A stretch of 36,759 nt of DNA from Gemmatimonadota bacterium (GTDB lineage Bacteria > Gemmatimonadota > Gemmatimonadetes > Gemmatimonadales > Gemmatimonadaceae): assembly GCA_031127225.1 (NCBI GenBank), contig JARIEV010000016.1, positions 1 to 36,759 of the forward strand. The letters are read 5' to 3'. The notes under the pieces were generated by a model that worked only from the letters and a program-made list of their open reading frames with translations, had not been told where the DNA came from and made no database searches. This document shows positions 7,299 to 15,557 of this stretch, one piece after another; within the stretch, counting starts at the first letter, position 1, and every line of letters starts with the position of its first letter. The position numbers and the translations under genes were made by a program.

Positions 7299-8857
7299 TG
7301 TTTTCCATACGTGCTTCCACTCGTCGCGTCATGCCCGCGCTGGTCGCGTCCGCGCTCGTCGCGTCGGCGATCAGCGCGTCAGCGCTCCGCGCGCAGCCCG
7401 CCGCCGCCGGCACCGCCACGGGCACCGCGCCGCGCGCCCTGTCGCTGGCCGAAGCGCTCCGGATGGCCGGCGGTGAGAGCGAGCAGATCGCCATCGCGCG
7501 CGCCGGCGCCCTGCGCGCGAAGGGGCAACTCGGTCAGGCCCGGTCCGCGCTGCTGCCGCAGCTGGCCACCACGATGAACTGGCAGAAGCAGCTGCAAAAC
7601 CAGTTTGAGGCCATCTCTTCGCGGTCGGACAACGGGTCGGGGGGCGGCGCGAGCGGGGACACGGCGTCGCTGGCCGACAACCCGATCACGCGCATCTTCG
7701 CCTCGCAGTACAACTTCAACGTGGGGCTCAGCGCCTCGCAGCCGCTGTTCACCGGCGGCCGGACCCGCGCCACGATCGCGGCGGCCCGCGCGGCACAGGA
7801 GTCGGCCGACCTCGGCATCACCAGCGCCCAGGCGCAGGTGCAGCTCGACGTCACGCAGGCCTACTACGACGCGCTCCTCACCGACCGACTGGTGTCCATC
7901 GCCGAGTCGTCGCTGGTGCAGTCGGAGCGCACGCTGCGCCAGGTCCAGCTCACGCGCGCCGTCGGCTCGGCCTCGGAGTTCGAGCTGATCCGCGCCCGCG
8001 TCACGCGCGACAATCAGCGTCCCGGCTGGCTGCAGTCGCGCACCAACCGCGATCTCGCCTACGTGCGGCTCCGCCAGCTGCTCAACCTTCCGGCCGATCA
8101 GCCGATCGCCCTGACCGACAGCATCACCGAAGCACCGATGGCGGCGCCCGCGGCCGCCGCGGCGCCGGTCACCACGGTGAACGTCAACGTCGCCGAGGTG
8201 CTCACCCTCGATCCGCAGGTGCAGGCGGCGGTGGCGCGCGTGCTGGCGGATAGCGATACCGGTACCACGCGCCGCGCGCCGGTGCTGCAGGCCCGCAAGG
8301 GTGTGGATATTGCGCAGCAGCAGCTGCGCGCCACGAAATCGCAGTGGCTGCCCACGATTGCCGCCACCACCAACTACCAGCGGCTGGCGTACCCCACCGG
8401 GCTGCTGCCGCGCAGTCTCGCCGACTTCTTCCCCAACTGGACCGTCGGCGTGGGGCTGTCGTATCCCATCTTCACCGGCGGTCGCGTGCGTGGTGAAGTG
8501 CAGGCCGCGCAGGCCGGCGTGATCGACGCGCAGCAGCGTCTGCAGCAGGTGCAGGAAGGCGCGTCGCTCGATGCACGGCAGGCCGTGGCGCAGCTCGTCG
8601 AGTCGCAGGCGGCGTGGCAGGCCAGCGTCGGCACGGCCGAACAGGCGCAGCGCGCCTACGACATCGCCGAAGTGCGCTTCCGCGAAGGCATCTCCACCCA
8701 GCTCGAATTGTCCGAGACGCGCAATCAGTTGCAGCAGGCGCTCGCCAATCGTGCGCAGGCCGCCCGCAACCTGCAGGTCGCCCGTAAGCGTCTCGAATTG
8801 CTCCCGTATCTCCCCCTGTCGCAGGGCTTCACTCCGACCACCGGCACCTCCCGATGA
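7295..8857 (+). CDS. TolC-like outer membrane efflux channel
   Basis: 520 residues with a signal peptide ending ALRA|Q near residue 34. Two related halves of the outer-membrane efflux protein family are visible: the first with LSQPLFTGGRTRATI-type strand-to-helix turn (about 145-165; here SASQPLFTGGR) and the second with its counterpart SYPIFTGGRVRGEV (about 388-400). Each is followed by long Gln/Ala-rich helices that form the periplasmic tunnel. The predicted role is to carry substrates of the RND pump across the outer membrane. Length is slightly above the usual 450-490, mainly from a Gly/Ser/Asp insert near 110-125 and an Ala-rich insert near 285. It overlaps the regulator before it and the adaptor after it by ATGA. 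Confidence 0.9.
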   Translation: MMFSIRASTRRVMPALVASALVASAISASALRAQPAAAGTATGTAPRALSLAEALRMAGGESEQIAIARAGALRAKGQLGQARSALLPQLATTMNWQKQLQNQFEAISSRSDNGSGGGASGDTASLADNPITRIFASQYNFNVGLSASQPLFTGGRTRATIAAARAAQESADLGITSAQAQVQLDVTQAYYDALLTDRLVSIAESSLVQSERTLRQVQLTRAVGSASEFELIRARVTRDNQRPGWLQSRTNRDLAYVRLRQLLNLPADQPIALTDSITEAPMAAPAAAAAPVTTVNVNVAEVLTLDPQVQAAVARVLADSDTGTTRRAPVLQARKGVDIAQQQLRATKSQWLPTIAATTNYQRLAYPTGLLPRSLADFFPNWTVGVGLSYPIFTGGRVRGEVQAAQAGVIDAQQRLQQVQEGASLDARQAVAQLVESQAAWQASVGTAEQAQRAYDIAEVRFREGISTQLELSETRNQLQQALANRAQAARNLQVARKRLELLPYLPLSQGFTPTTGTSR

Positions 8858-10026
8858 CCACCATAACACGCCGACCCGCGTCTCTGCTGCTGGCGCTTGC
8901 GCTGACAGGGGCCGCTTGCAGCAAGACTCCGGACACCGCCGCCGGGAATGCGGCACCGCTGGCGCAGGCCATCGGTCCGCAGAACATCGCGGTGGCCCGC
9001 AACGACACGCTGCGCAGCGGCCCGGCGATTTCCGGGACGCTGGCCGCCGATCGCGAAGCGCGCATCCGCGCCGAAATCGCGGGCGCGGTGCTGCAGACGT
9101 TCGCCGAGCAGGGCGAGCAGGTGAGCGCCGGGATGGTGCTGGCGCGCCTCGATGATGCCAACGTGCGCGACGCCGAACTCTCGGCGCGCTCTGCGGTGGC
9201 GCAGGCTACCGTCGCGGCCGGGCAGGCGGCGCGTGAACTGCAGCGCGCGACCACGCTGGCCGCGGCCGGCGCGATTGCTGAGCGCGATGTGGAGGGCGCC
9301 GAGCGGGCGAGCCTCGGGGCACAGGCGCAGTTGGCCGATGCCAAGGCGCGCCTGTCCAGCGCCGAGAAGAACCTGCGCAACACGATGGTGCGCGCACCCT
9401 TTGCGGGCGTGGTGTCGGAGCGCGCCGTGAGCCCCGGGGACATCGTGGCCCCGGGTGCGGCGCTGTTCACCGTGATCGATCCGCGCAGCCTGCGGGTGGA
9501 AGGGGCCGTGCCCACGTCGGCACTGGCCGATGTGCGCGTGGGGGCGCCGGTGCTCTTCACGGTGAACGGATCGGACCGCGTGCTGGAAGGCCGCGTCACG
9601 CGGGTGAGCCCGATGGTCGATCCGCAGACGAAGCAGGTGCGTCTGCTGGCGTCGGTGCCGAATCAGGCCGGTGCGCTGGTGGCCGGGCTGTTCGTGGAAG
9701 GGCGGGTGGCCTCCGAGAAGCGCGTGGGGGTGATGGTGCCTGAGAATGCCGTCGACCAGACCGGCATCGTCTCTACCGTGATGCGCCTCAAGGGCGGCAA
9801 GGTGGAGAAGGTTGAAGTGCAGTTGGGCGTGCGCGACGAAGCCGCCTCGATGTTCGAAATCACGAACGGGATCGCCAGCGGCGACACCGTGCTGATGGGC
9901 GCGGCCCGTGGCATCTCGGTGGGCTCGCCCGTGGTGGTGTCGGCGCCGCGCGATGCCACGCCCGCACCGGCCGCTGCGCCCGCGCCGGCTCCTGCGCCGG
10001 CTCCTGCGCCCGCGAAGAAGAACTGA
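8854..10026 (+). CDS. RND efflux periplasmic adaptor lipoprotein (MFP/HlyD family)
   Basis: 390 residues. The signal peptide ends in a lipobox, LTGAAC, so the mature protein should be anchored through Cys 22. The biotinyl-lipoyl-like halves frame a coiled-coil hairpin (about 95-175), then come the beta-barrel part (APFAGVVSERAVSPGD near 183) and the membrane-proximal domain (about 290-365). It joins the inner-membrane pump to the TolC-like channel. The C-terminus is an Ala/Pro tail encoded by short repeats (9982-10005), which is not part of the family fold. Start and stop overlap or nearly touch the neighbours. Confidence 0.9.
   Translation: MTTITRRPASLLLALALTGAACSKTPDTAAGNAAPLAQAIGPQNIAVARNDTLRSGPAISGTLAADREARIRAEIAGAVLQTFAEQGEQVSAGMVLARLDDANVRDAELSARSAVAQATVAAGQAARELQRATTLAAAGAIAERDVEGAERASLGAQAQLADAKARLSSAEKNLRNTMVRAPFAGVVSERAVSPGDIVAPGAALFTVIDPRSLRVEGAVPTSALADVRVGAPVLFTVNGSDRVLEGRVTRVSPMVDPQTKQVRLLASVPNQAGALVAGLFVEGRVASEKRVGVMVPENAVDQTGIVSTVMRLKGGKVEKVEVQLGVRDEAASMFEITNGIASGDTVLMGAARGISVGSPVVVSAPRDATPAPAAAPAPAPAPAPAPAKKN
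9982..10005 (+). repeat. Two 12-base tandem repeats in the adaptor tail
   Basis: GCGCCGGCTCCT occurs twice in a row and encodes APAP units. In-frame repeats of this kind can change in number without shifting the frame. Confidence 0.75.
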
Positions 10027-10056
10027 CCCGTCGGATCAACTTCCACTTAGGCCTCC

Positions 10057-13000
10057 ATGTTCATCTCTGATTTCGCGATCAAGCGACCGCTCATCACCGT
10101 GGTGTCGATGCTGACACTGGTGGGGTTCGGCCTGGTTGCGCTCTCGCAGCTGCAGACGGATGAATTTCCCGAAGTGCAGCCGCCGATCGTGCTCACCACG
10201 ATCATCTATCCCGGCGCCTCCCCCGAGCAGGTCGAGCGTGAAGTGCTCGAACCCATCGAAGAGGCGATCCAGAGCATCTCCGGCGTCAAGTCGATCAACG
10301 GCGAGGCGCGCGACGGCTTTGCGCAGATCGTCACGCAGTTCGTCTACGCCAAGGATCTCTCCGAAGCGACGCAGGACATCCGCGATGCCATCAGCACCAA
10401 GCGTCAGGATCTGCCGCAGGAAATGGAGGAGCCGATCCTCAAGAAGTTCAATCCCACCGACGCGCCCATCGTGACGCTGTCGCTGTATTCCACCTCGCTC
10501 ACGCCGGCGCAGCTCACGCAGATCGCCGATCCCGGCATCACGCGCGAGTTGCGGTCAATCGCGGGTGTGGCCGATGTGCAGGTGTCGGGCGGGGTGAAGC
10601 GCGAGCTCACCGTCAATCTCGATCCGCAGCGGCTGCAGGCGGCCGGCGTGAGTGTGCCGCAGGTGGTCGGCGCGCTGCAGGCCGGCAATCTCGCCGTGCC
10701 CGTGGGGCGGGTGACGAGCGCGCTGGATGAGCGCACGATCCGCCTGCAGGGACGTCTCCAGACGCCGGCCGACTTCATGCAGCTCGTGGTGTCGGAGCGG
10801 GGCGGACGTGTAGTGCGGCTGGGCGACGTGGCCACCGCGGCCGACGGCATCGAGGAGCAGCGCACGCTGGCGCTGTTCAACGGCCGCGATGCGGTGGGCA
10901 TCGAGATCAAGAAGACCAACGGCTACTCCACCACGGCGGTGGCCGAGGCGATTTTCAAGAAGGTCGAGGAGCTGCGGCCCACGCTTCCCGCCGGCGCCCA
11001 GTTCGACGTGGTGAAGAACAAGGGCATCCGTGTGGAGAACTCGGTGAACAACGTGCGCGATGCGCTCGTTGAGGGCGCCGTGCTCACCGTGCTCGTGGTG
11101 TTCCTGTTCCTCAATTCGTGGCGTTCCACCGTGATCACCGGGCTCGCGCTGCCGGTGTCGGTGCTGGCCAGCTTCGTGGCGGTGTGGGCGTTCGGCTTTA
11201 CGCTGAACACCATGTCGCTGCTGGGGTTGTCGCTCGCGATCGGTATCCTGATCGACGACGCCATCGTGGTCCGCGAGAACATCGTGCGCCACGTGGAAAT
11301 GGGAAAAGACCATTACACGGCGGCGCGTGAAGGCACCGACGAAATCGGTCTCGCCGTCGCGGCGACGACGTTCTCGATCATCGCGGTGTTCATCCCGATC
11401 GCGTTCCTGCAGGGTGAGTCGGGGCAGTGGTTCAAGCCGTTCGCGCTCACCATCGCCTGTTCCGTGCTCGTGTCGCTGTTCGTGTCCTTCTCGCTCGACC
11501 CCATGCTGTCGGCCTACTGGCCCGATCCGCACCGCGAAGAGCACGAGAAGTCGTGGATCACGAAGCAGCTGGACAAGTTCAACACGTGGTTTGACGGGCT
11601 GGCCAACGGCTACCGCAAGCTGATCGGCTGGGCGCTCGACCATCCCAAGTCGATGGTCACGCTGGCGGTGACCAGCTTCATCCTCGCGCTGGCCATGCCG
11701 GCGCTGGGGCTCGTCGGCGGCGGGTTCTTTCCGCTCGAGGACAACGCTGAAGTGCAGATGACGGTGGAAGCACCGCCGGGCGCGAATCTCGACTACCTGC
11801 GCCAGAAGGTGACGGAGACGTTGGCGATCACCGCCAAGTATCCCGAAGTCACCTACTCGTTCGTGACGGCCGGCGGCGCCAGCGGCGCGGTGGACAAGGC
11901 CAGCGTGTACCTCAAGCTCAGCACGAAGGCCGACCGCTTGGCCAAGGGGCAGCGCGATGCCGAAGCGCTCGCGGCGGCACTGCGCGACGACGTGAAGCGC
12001 ATCGGTGGCAGCGACATCTCGGTGTTCACGAACGATTTCGCCGGTCAGGAAAAGCAGATCTCCCTTGAGCTGCGCGGCACCGATAAGGCGGCGTTGCAGG
12101 TGGTGGCCGATCAATACCTCGCCGCCATGAAGTCCACGCCGGGGGCCGTTGACGTGGCCCTCAGCACCAAGGGGCAGAAGCCGGAACTCACGGTGCAGGT
12201 GGACCGGGCGCTGGCGGCATCGCTGGGACTGAGCGTGGGACAGGTGGCGCAGGCCATCCGGCCGGCGTTCGCCGGCCTCGATGCCGGCGACTGGGTGGAT
12301 CCCACCAACCAGACGCGCAAGGTCATGGTGCGGCTGGCCCCCGAGGCGCGCGCGCGCGGTGCCGATCTGGCGCAGCTGCCGATCGCCCTTGGCCAGGGCG
12401 CGAACGCGCAGCTGGTGCCGCTGCAGCAGGTGGCGCGCATCCGGAGCGAACTCGGACCGGCCATCGTCAACCACCTCGACCGCGACAACGTGATCAAGGT
12501 GCAGGGGAACATCGCGGGCCGGTCACTCACCGAAGTGATGGGGGATTTCGAGCAGAAGACCGCCGGCATCCAGCTCCCCGCCGGCGTGAAGCTCTCCAGT
12601 GGCGGACAGGTGGAGCAGCAGAACGAAGTGTTCGGCAGCATCTTCATCGCGCTCGGTGTGGCGGTGGCGCTGATGTACCTCATCCTCGTGGTGCAGTTCG
12701 GCTCCTTCCTCGACCCGATCTCGATCCTCATCTCGCTGCCGCTGTCGCTCATCGGCGTGATGGGGGCGCTCGCGATCACCGGCAACACGATCAACCTGAT
12801 GAGCCTCATCGGCGTGATCCTGCTGTGCGGCATCGTGGCCAAGAACGCCATTCTGCTGGTGGACTTCGCGAAGTGGGCGCGCGAGAAGAACGGCATGCCG
12901 CTGCGCGAGGCGCTGATCGAGGCGGGCGCCATCCGGTTGCGTCCCATTCTCATGACCACCTTTGCGCTGATCGCCGGCATGATCCCGGTGGCCATGGGGC

Positions 13001-13212
13001 GCGGCGAGGGGGCGCAGTTCCGGGCACCGCTCGGCGTTGCCGTGATCGGCGGCGTGATCACCTCGACAGTGCTCACCCTGCTCGTCATTCCCACGTTCTA
13101 TGAGATTTTCGACAACATGCGGACCGGGCTGTCTCGTCGGGTGGGGCTCACACCGCCGCACACCGGGCAGTTCCGCACCTTCGACATGCCGGTGCCCGAA
13201 GCGGGCGACTGA
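10057..13212 (+). CDS. RND multidrug efflux permease (HAE1 family)
   Basis: 1051 residues, the usual size for HAE1-type pumps. The first membrane helix (about 10-30) begins after MFISDFAIKRPL, a family start. Two large periplasmic loops follow TM1 and TM7, with the porter motif near YPGASPEQVEREV (51-63). TM4 holds the adjacent aspartates of the proton relay, GILIDDAIVVREN (D400, D401), and TM10 holds the partner lysine in GIVAKNAILLVDFA. Proton-driven export of hydrophobic or amphiphilic compounds is the family role; the substrates here are unknown. It is the fourth gene of the tetR-tolC-MFP-RND operon, 30 bases after the adaptor. Confidence 0.93.
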   Translation: MFISDFAIKRPLITVVSMLTLVGFGLVALSQLQTDEFPEVQPPIVLTTIIYPGASPEQVEREVLEPIEEAIQSISGVKSINGEARDGFAQIVTQFVYAKDLSEATQDIRDAISTKRQDLPQEMEEPILKKFNPTDAPIVTLSLYSTSLTPAQLTQIADPGITRELRSIAGVADVQVSGGVKRELTVNLDPQRLQAAGVSVPQVVGALQAGNLAVPVGRVTSALDERTIRLQGRLQTPADFMQLVVSERGGRVVRLGDVATAADGIEEQRTLALFNGRDAVGIEIKKTNGYSTTAVAEAIFKKVEELRPTLPAGAQFDVVKNKGIRVENSVNNVRDALVEGAVLTVLVVFLFLNSWRSTVITGLALPVSVLASFVAVWAFGFTLNTMSLLGLSLAIGILIDDAIVVRENIVRHVEMGKDHYTAAREGTDEIGLAVAATTFSIIAVFIPIAFLQGESGQWFKPFALTIACSVLVSLFVSFSLDPMLSAYWPDPHREEHEKSWITKQLDKFNTWFDGLANGYRKLIGWALDHPKSMVTLAVTSFILALAMPALGLVGGGFFPLEDNAEVQMTVEAPPGANLDYLRQKVTETLAITAKYPEVTYSFVTAGGASGAVDKASVYLKLSTKADRLAKGQRDAEALAAALRDDVKRIGGSDISVFTNDFAGQEKQISLELRGTDKAALQVVADQYLAAMKSTPGAVDVALSTKGQKPELTVQVDRALAASLGLSVGQVAQAIRPAFAGLDAGDWVDPTNQTRKVMVRLAPEARARGADLAQLPIALGQGANAQLVPLQQVARIRSELGPAIVNHLDRDNVIKVQGNIAGRSLTEVMGDFEQKTAGIQLPAGVKLSSGGQVEQQNEVFGSIFIALGVAVALMYLILVVQFGSFLDPISILISLPLSLIGVMGALAITGNTINLMSLIGVILLCGIVAKNAILLVDFAKWAREKNGMPLREALIEAGAIRLRPILMTTFALIAGMIPVAMGRGEGAQFRAPLGVAVIGGVITSTVLTLLVIPTFYEIFDNMRTGLSRRVGLTPPHTGQFRTFDMPVPEAGD

Positions 13213-13236
13213 TGTGATCGATTAGATTGGCGGGGT

Positions 13237-13953
13237 ATGCTCTCGCTGATCACCCCGCTGCTCGTTGTCACGACGCTCGCCCCCGCGCTGCTGCTGCGGG
13301 TGGCGGGCGTTGTCACGTCCGGTCTCGCCGCGGCGGGGGAGGCGGGACTGATGGCCGACGTGGGCAAGTGGCTCGCGCTGGTGACCGATAGCGCGCTCAC
13401 GTACACGGTGCTGGGGGCCTCTGCCATCGTGATCGAGGAGCTCGCGCCGATTTTCGGTGGGCTCGCGGCCCACGAAGGGGAGCTGCAGGCGGCGCGCGTG
13501 GTGCTCGCGATCACCGTGGGCGGCTGGGGCGCGACCACGCTGCTGTACGTGCTGGGACGGTGGCGATGGGAGTACATCCGGCGGCGCTTCCCCCGCGTCC
13601 GCGCCACGGGCACGGTCGCCTTACGCGCCGTGCGCCGCAATCAGCTCACGGCGTCGTTCCTCGTGCGCTTCGCCTTCGGCCTGCGCATCGTGCTCCCCAT
13701 GGCCTGCGGGGCGGCGCGCGTGCCGCTTTACATCTTCCTGCCGCTGTCGCTCGTCGGGTCGGCACTCTGGACGGCGGTGTTCACCGCGATCGGCTATGCC
13801 GCCGGCGAAGCGGCCGTCCGCGCCATCGGGCACCTGGACCGGGTCGGCGAAATCGTCGGCGCCGTGCTGGTCACCGTCGCCGTGCTGGGGTTCGTGCGCT
13901 GGCAGCGCATCCGTCGCGAGCGCAAAGCGGCGCGGCGGGCATCGGGCCGCTGA
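13237..13953 (+). CDS. DedA/SNARE-associated (VTT-domain) membrane protein
   Basis: 238 residues, mostly hydrophobic. The conserved DedA features are visible: the re-entrant region with acidic residues EELAPIFGG (about 68-76), GWGATTLLYVLGR (about 95-107), and the RFAFGLRIVLP motif (about 147-157), corresponding to the family's RxxxGxR element. DedA proteins are inner-membrane proteins linked to undecaprenyl-phosphate or phospholipid flipping and to envelope stress and cationic drug tolerance. It lies 24 bases after the RND gene, with GGGG before the ATG, and is likely read through from the pump operon. The basic C-terminus (RRERKAARR) is expected to be cytoplasmic. Confidence 0.75.
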   Translation: MLSLITPLLVVTTLAPALLLRVAGVVTSGLAAAGEAGLMADVGKWLALVTDSALTYTVLGASAIVIEELAPIFGGLAAHEGELQAARVVLAITVGGWGATTLLYVLGRWRWEYIRRRFPRVRATGTVALRAVRRNQLTASFLVRFAFGLRIVLPMACGAARVPLYIFLPLSLVGSALWTAVFTAIGYAAGEAAVRAIGHLDRVGEIVGAVLVTVAVLGFVRWQRIRRERKAARRASGR

Positions 13954-13983
13954 GCCGCTTTCCGCTCGCGTTGGTGCCGCCGC

Positions 13984-15468
13984 TTAGGCTGGTACCGATT
14001 CGGCGGCCGCCGCCGCGCGCAGCGCTGTCCACGCCGCGTCGATGTGCACCCGGTCGGTGCGGATGTTGCCGATCGCCAGGCGCAGTGTGTACTGCCCGTT
14101 GATCTTGGTGTGCGAGAGGTACGCGTCCCCGCCTGCGTTCACCCGCTCCATGATTGCCGCGTTCAGCCGCACGATCGCCTCCTCGGTCAGGCCGGTCGGC
14201 GCGTAGCGGAAACACACCAGTGACATCGTGACCGGCGCGGTGAGCTCCCAGCCGCTGCTCTCAAAGTGCACCATCCCCGCGAACTCGCGCGCCAGCTCGC
14301 AATGGAACCGGATGCGCTCCGCGATCCCCTCGGCCCCGTACGCGCGCAGCACCATCCACAACTTGAGCGAACGGAAGCGGCGTCCCAGCTGGATGCCGTA
14401 GTCCATCAGGTTGACCGCTTCGTCTTGCGTGCGCGTGATCAGGTACTCGGGCAGCAGGGCGAAGGCTTGCTTGAGCGCCGCCGGATGCTTGGTGTACAGC
14501 ACCGAGCAGTCCATCGGCGTGAACAGCCACTTGTGCGGGTTTACCACGAACGAGTCGGCGTCGTCGGTGCCGTCCATGAGGTAGCGCAGCTCGGGGACGA
14601 TGGCCGTGACGCCACCGTAGGCGGCGTCCACATGCACCCAGCATCCATGCGCGCGCGCGATGCGGATCACCGCCGGGACCGGGTCCACGCTGGTCATGCT
14701 CGTGGTGCCCACGCAGGGGACCACCGCCAGGGGCCGGTGTCCGGCCGCAAGATCGGCCTGGATGGCCGCCTCCAGCAGCTCGGGGCGCAGGCGGAAGGAG
14801 GCATCGGCGGGGATCTTCACGAGGTTGTCGTGGCCGAGCCCAAGGGCGATGACCGCCTTGTCGATCGACGAGTGCGCGTGCTCGCTGCAATACACGCGCA
14901 GTCGCGGCATCTCGGCGCGTCCGGCCATCCCTTGCCGGCGCACATCGTATCCGGCCCGTTCGCGCGCGGCCGCGAGCGCGTAGAACGTGCTCATGCTGGC
15001 GGTGTCGGTGATCTCGCCGAACCACCCGTCGCTGAGCCCCATGAGCTGGCGCAGCCAGTCGAGGGTGAGCTGTTCAAGCTCGGTGACGGCGGGGCTCGTG
15101 ACCCAGAGCATGCCGTTTGCGTTCAGGCCGGCGGCGAGCAGTTCACCCAGAATACCGGGATACGACGCGGAGTTGGCGAAGTAGGCGAAGAAGCCCGGAT
15201 GATTCCAGTGCGTGATCCCGGGCATGATGGTGTCGCGGAAATCGCGCAGCATGTCCGAGAGCGGTTCGCCGTGCACCGGCGGGGTGGCCGGCAGCGCCGA
15301 CCGCACCGCCCCCGGCTGGACCCGGCTCTTCACCGGATACTGCGTGGCCGTTTCCAGATAGTCGGCGATCCAGTCCACCGCGGCATGCGCGGCGGCGCGG
15401 AATTCGTCGGGGGCAAGGTCGCCGGCGAAGGCCGGTGACGCGGGCGAAGGAGCGGCAGAGTCGGGCAT
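13984..15468 (-). CDS. PLP-dependent group II amino acid decarboxylase (aromatic-L-amino-acid decarboxylase-like)
   Basis: 494 residues, typical of the family. PLP-binding elements are intact: ring-stacking histidine H199 in CSEHAHSSIDKA, aspartate D281 in HVDAAYGG, and lysine K313 in NPHKWLF. The C-terminal QLGRRFRSLKLWMVLRAYG and the earlier HWNHPGFFAYF closely follow animal DOPA decarboxylase and bacterial tyrosine/tryptophan decarboxylases. It should remove CO2 from an L-amino acid in the cytoplasm; aromatic substrates are most likely, but specificity cannot be read directly. It is the last gene of a minus-strand run after the FIST and kinase genes, with 89 bases between. Co-regulation is possible but unproven. 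It converges on the DedA gene with only 30 bases between stops. Confidence 0.85.
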   Translation of the reverse strand: MPDSAAPSPASPAFAGDLAPDEFRAAAHAAVDWIADYLETATQYPVKSRVQPGAVRSALPATPPVHGEPLSDMLRDFRDTIMPGITHWNHPGFFAYFANSASYPGILGELLAAGLNANGMLWVTSPAVTELEQLTLDWLRQLMGLSDGWFGEITDTASMSTFYALAAARERAGYDVRRQGMAGRAEMPRLRVYCSEHAHSSIDKAVIALGLGHDNLVKIPADASFRLRPELLEAAIQADLAAGHRPLAVVPCVGTTSMTSVDPVPAVIRIARAHGCWVHVDAAYGGVTAIVPELRYLMDGTDDADSFVVNPHKWLFTPMDCSVLYTKHPAALKQAFALLPEYLITRTQDEAVNLMDYGIQLGRRFRSLKLWMVLRAYGAEGIAERIRFHCELAREFAGMVHFESSGWELTAPVTMSLVCFRYAPTGLTEEAIVRLNAAIMERVNAGGDAYLSHTKINGQYTLRLAIGNIRTDRVHIDAAWTALRAAAAAESVPA

Positions 15469-15557
15469 GCCACAAACTCGTCGTGGGGCCGCCCGTGGTC
15501 CACTGCCGCGCGGTCGCCCGTCCTCGGTGCGGCCGGCGGTCAGGCGCCGTCGCCGGC

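Noticed and set aside
10555-12474. Minus-strand frame opposite the RND pump
   Set aside because: Antisense of a perfectly conserved RND permease; no recognisable features.
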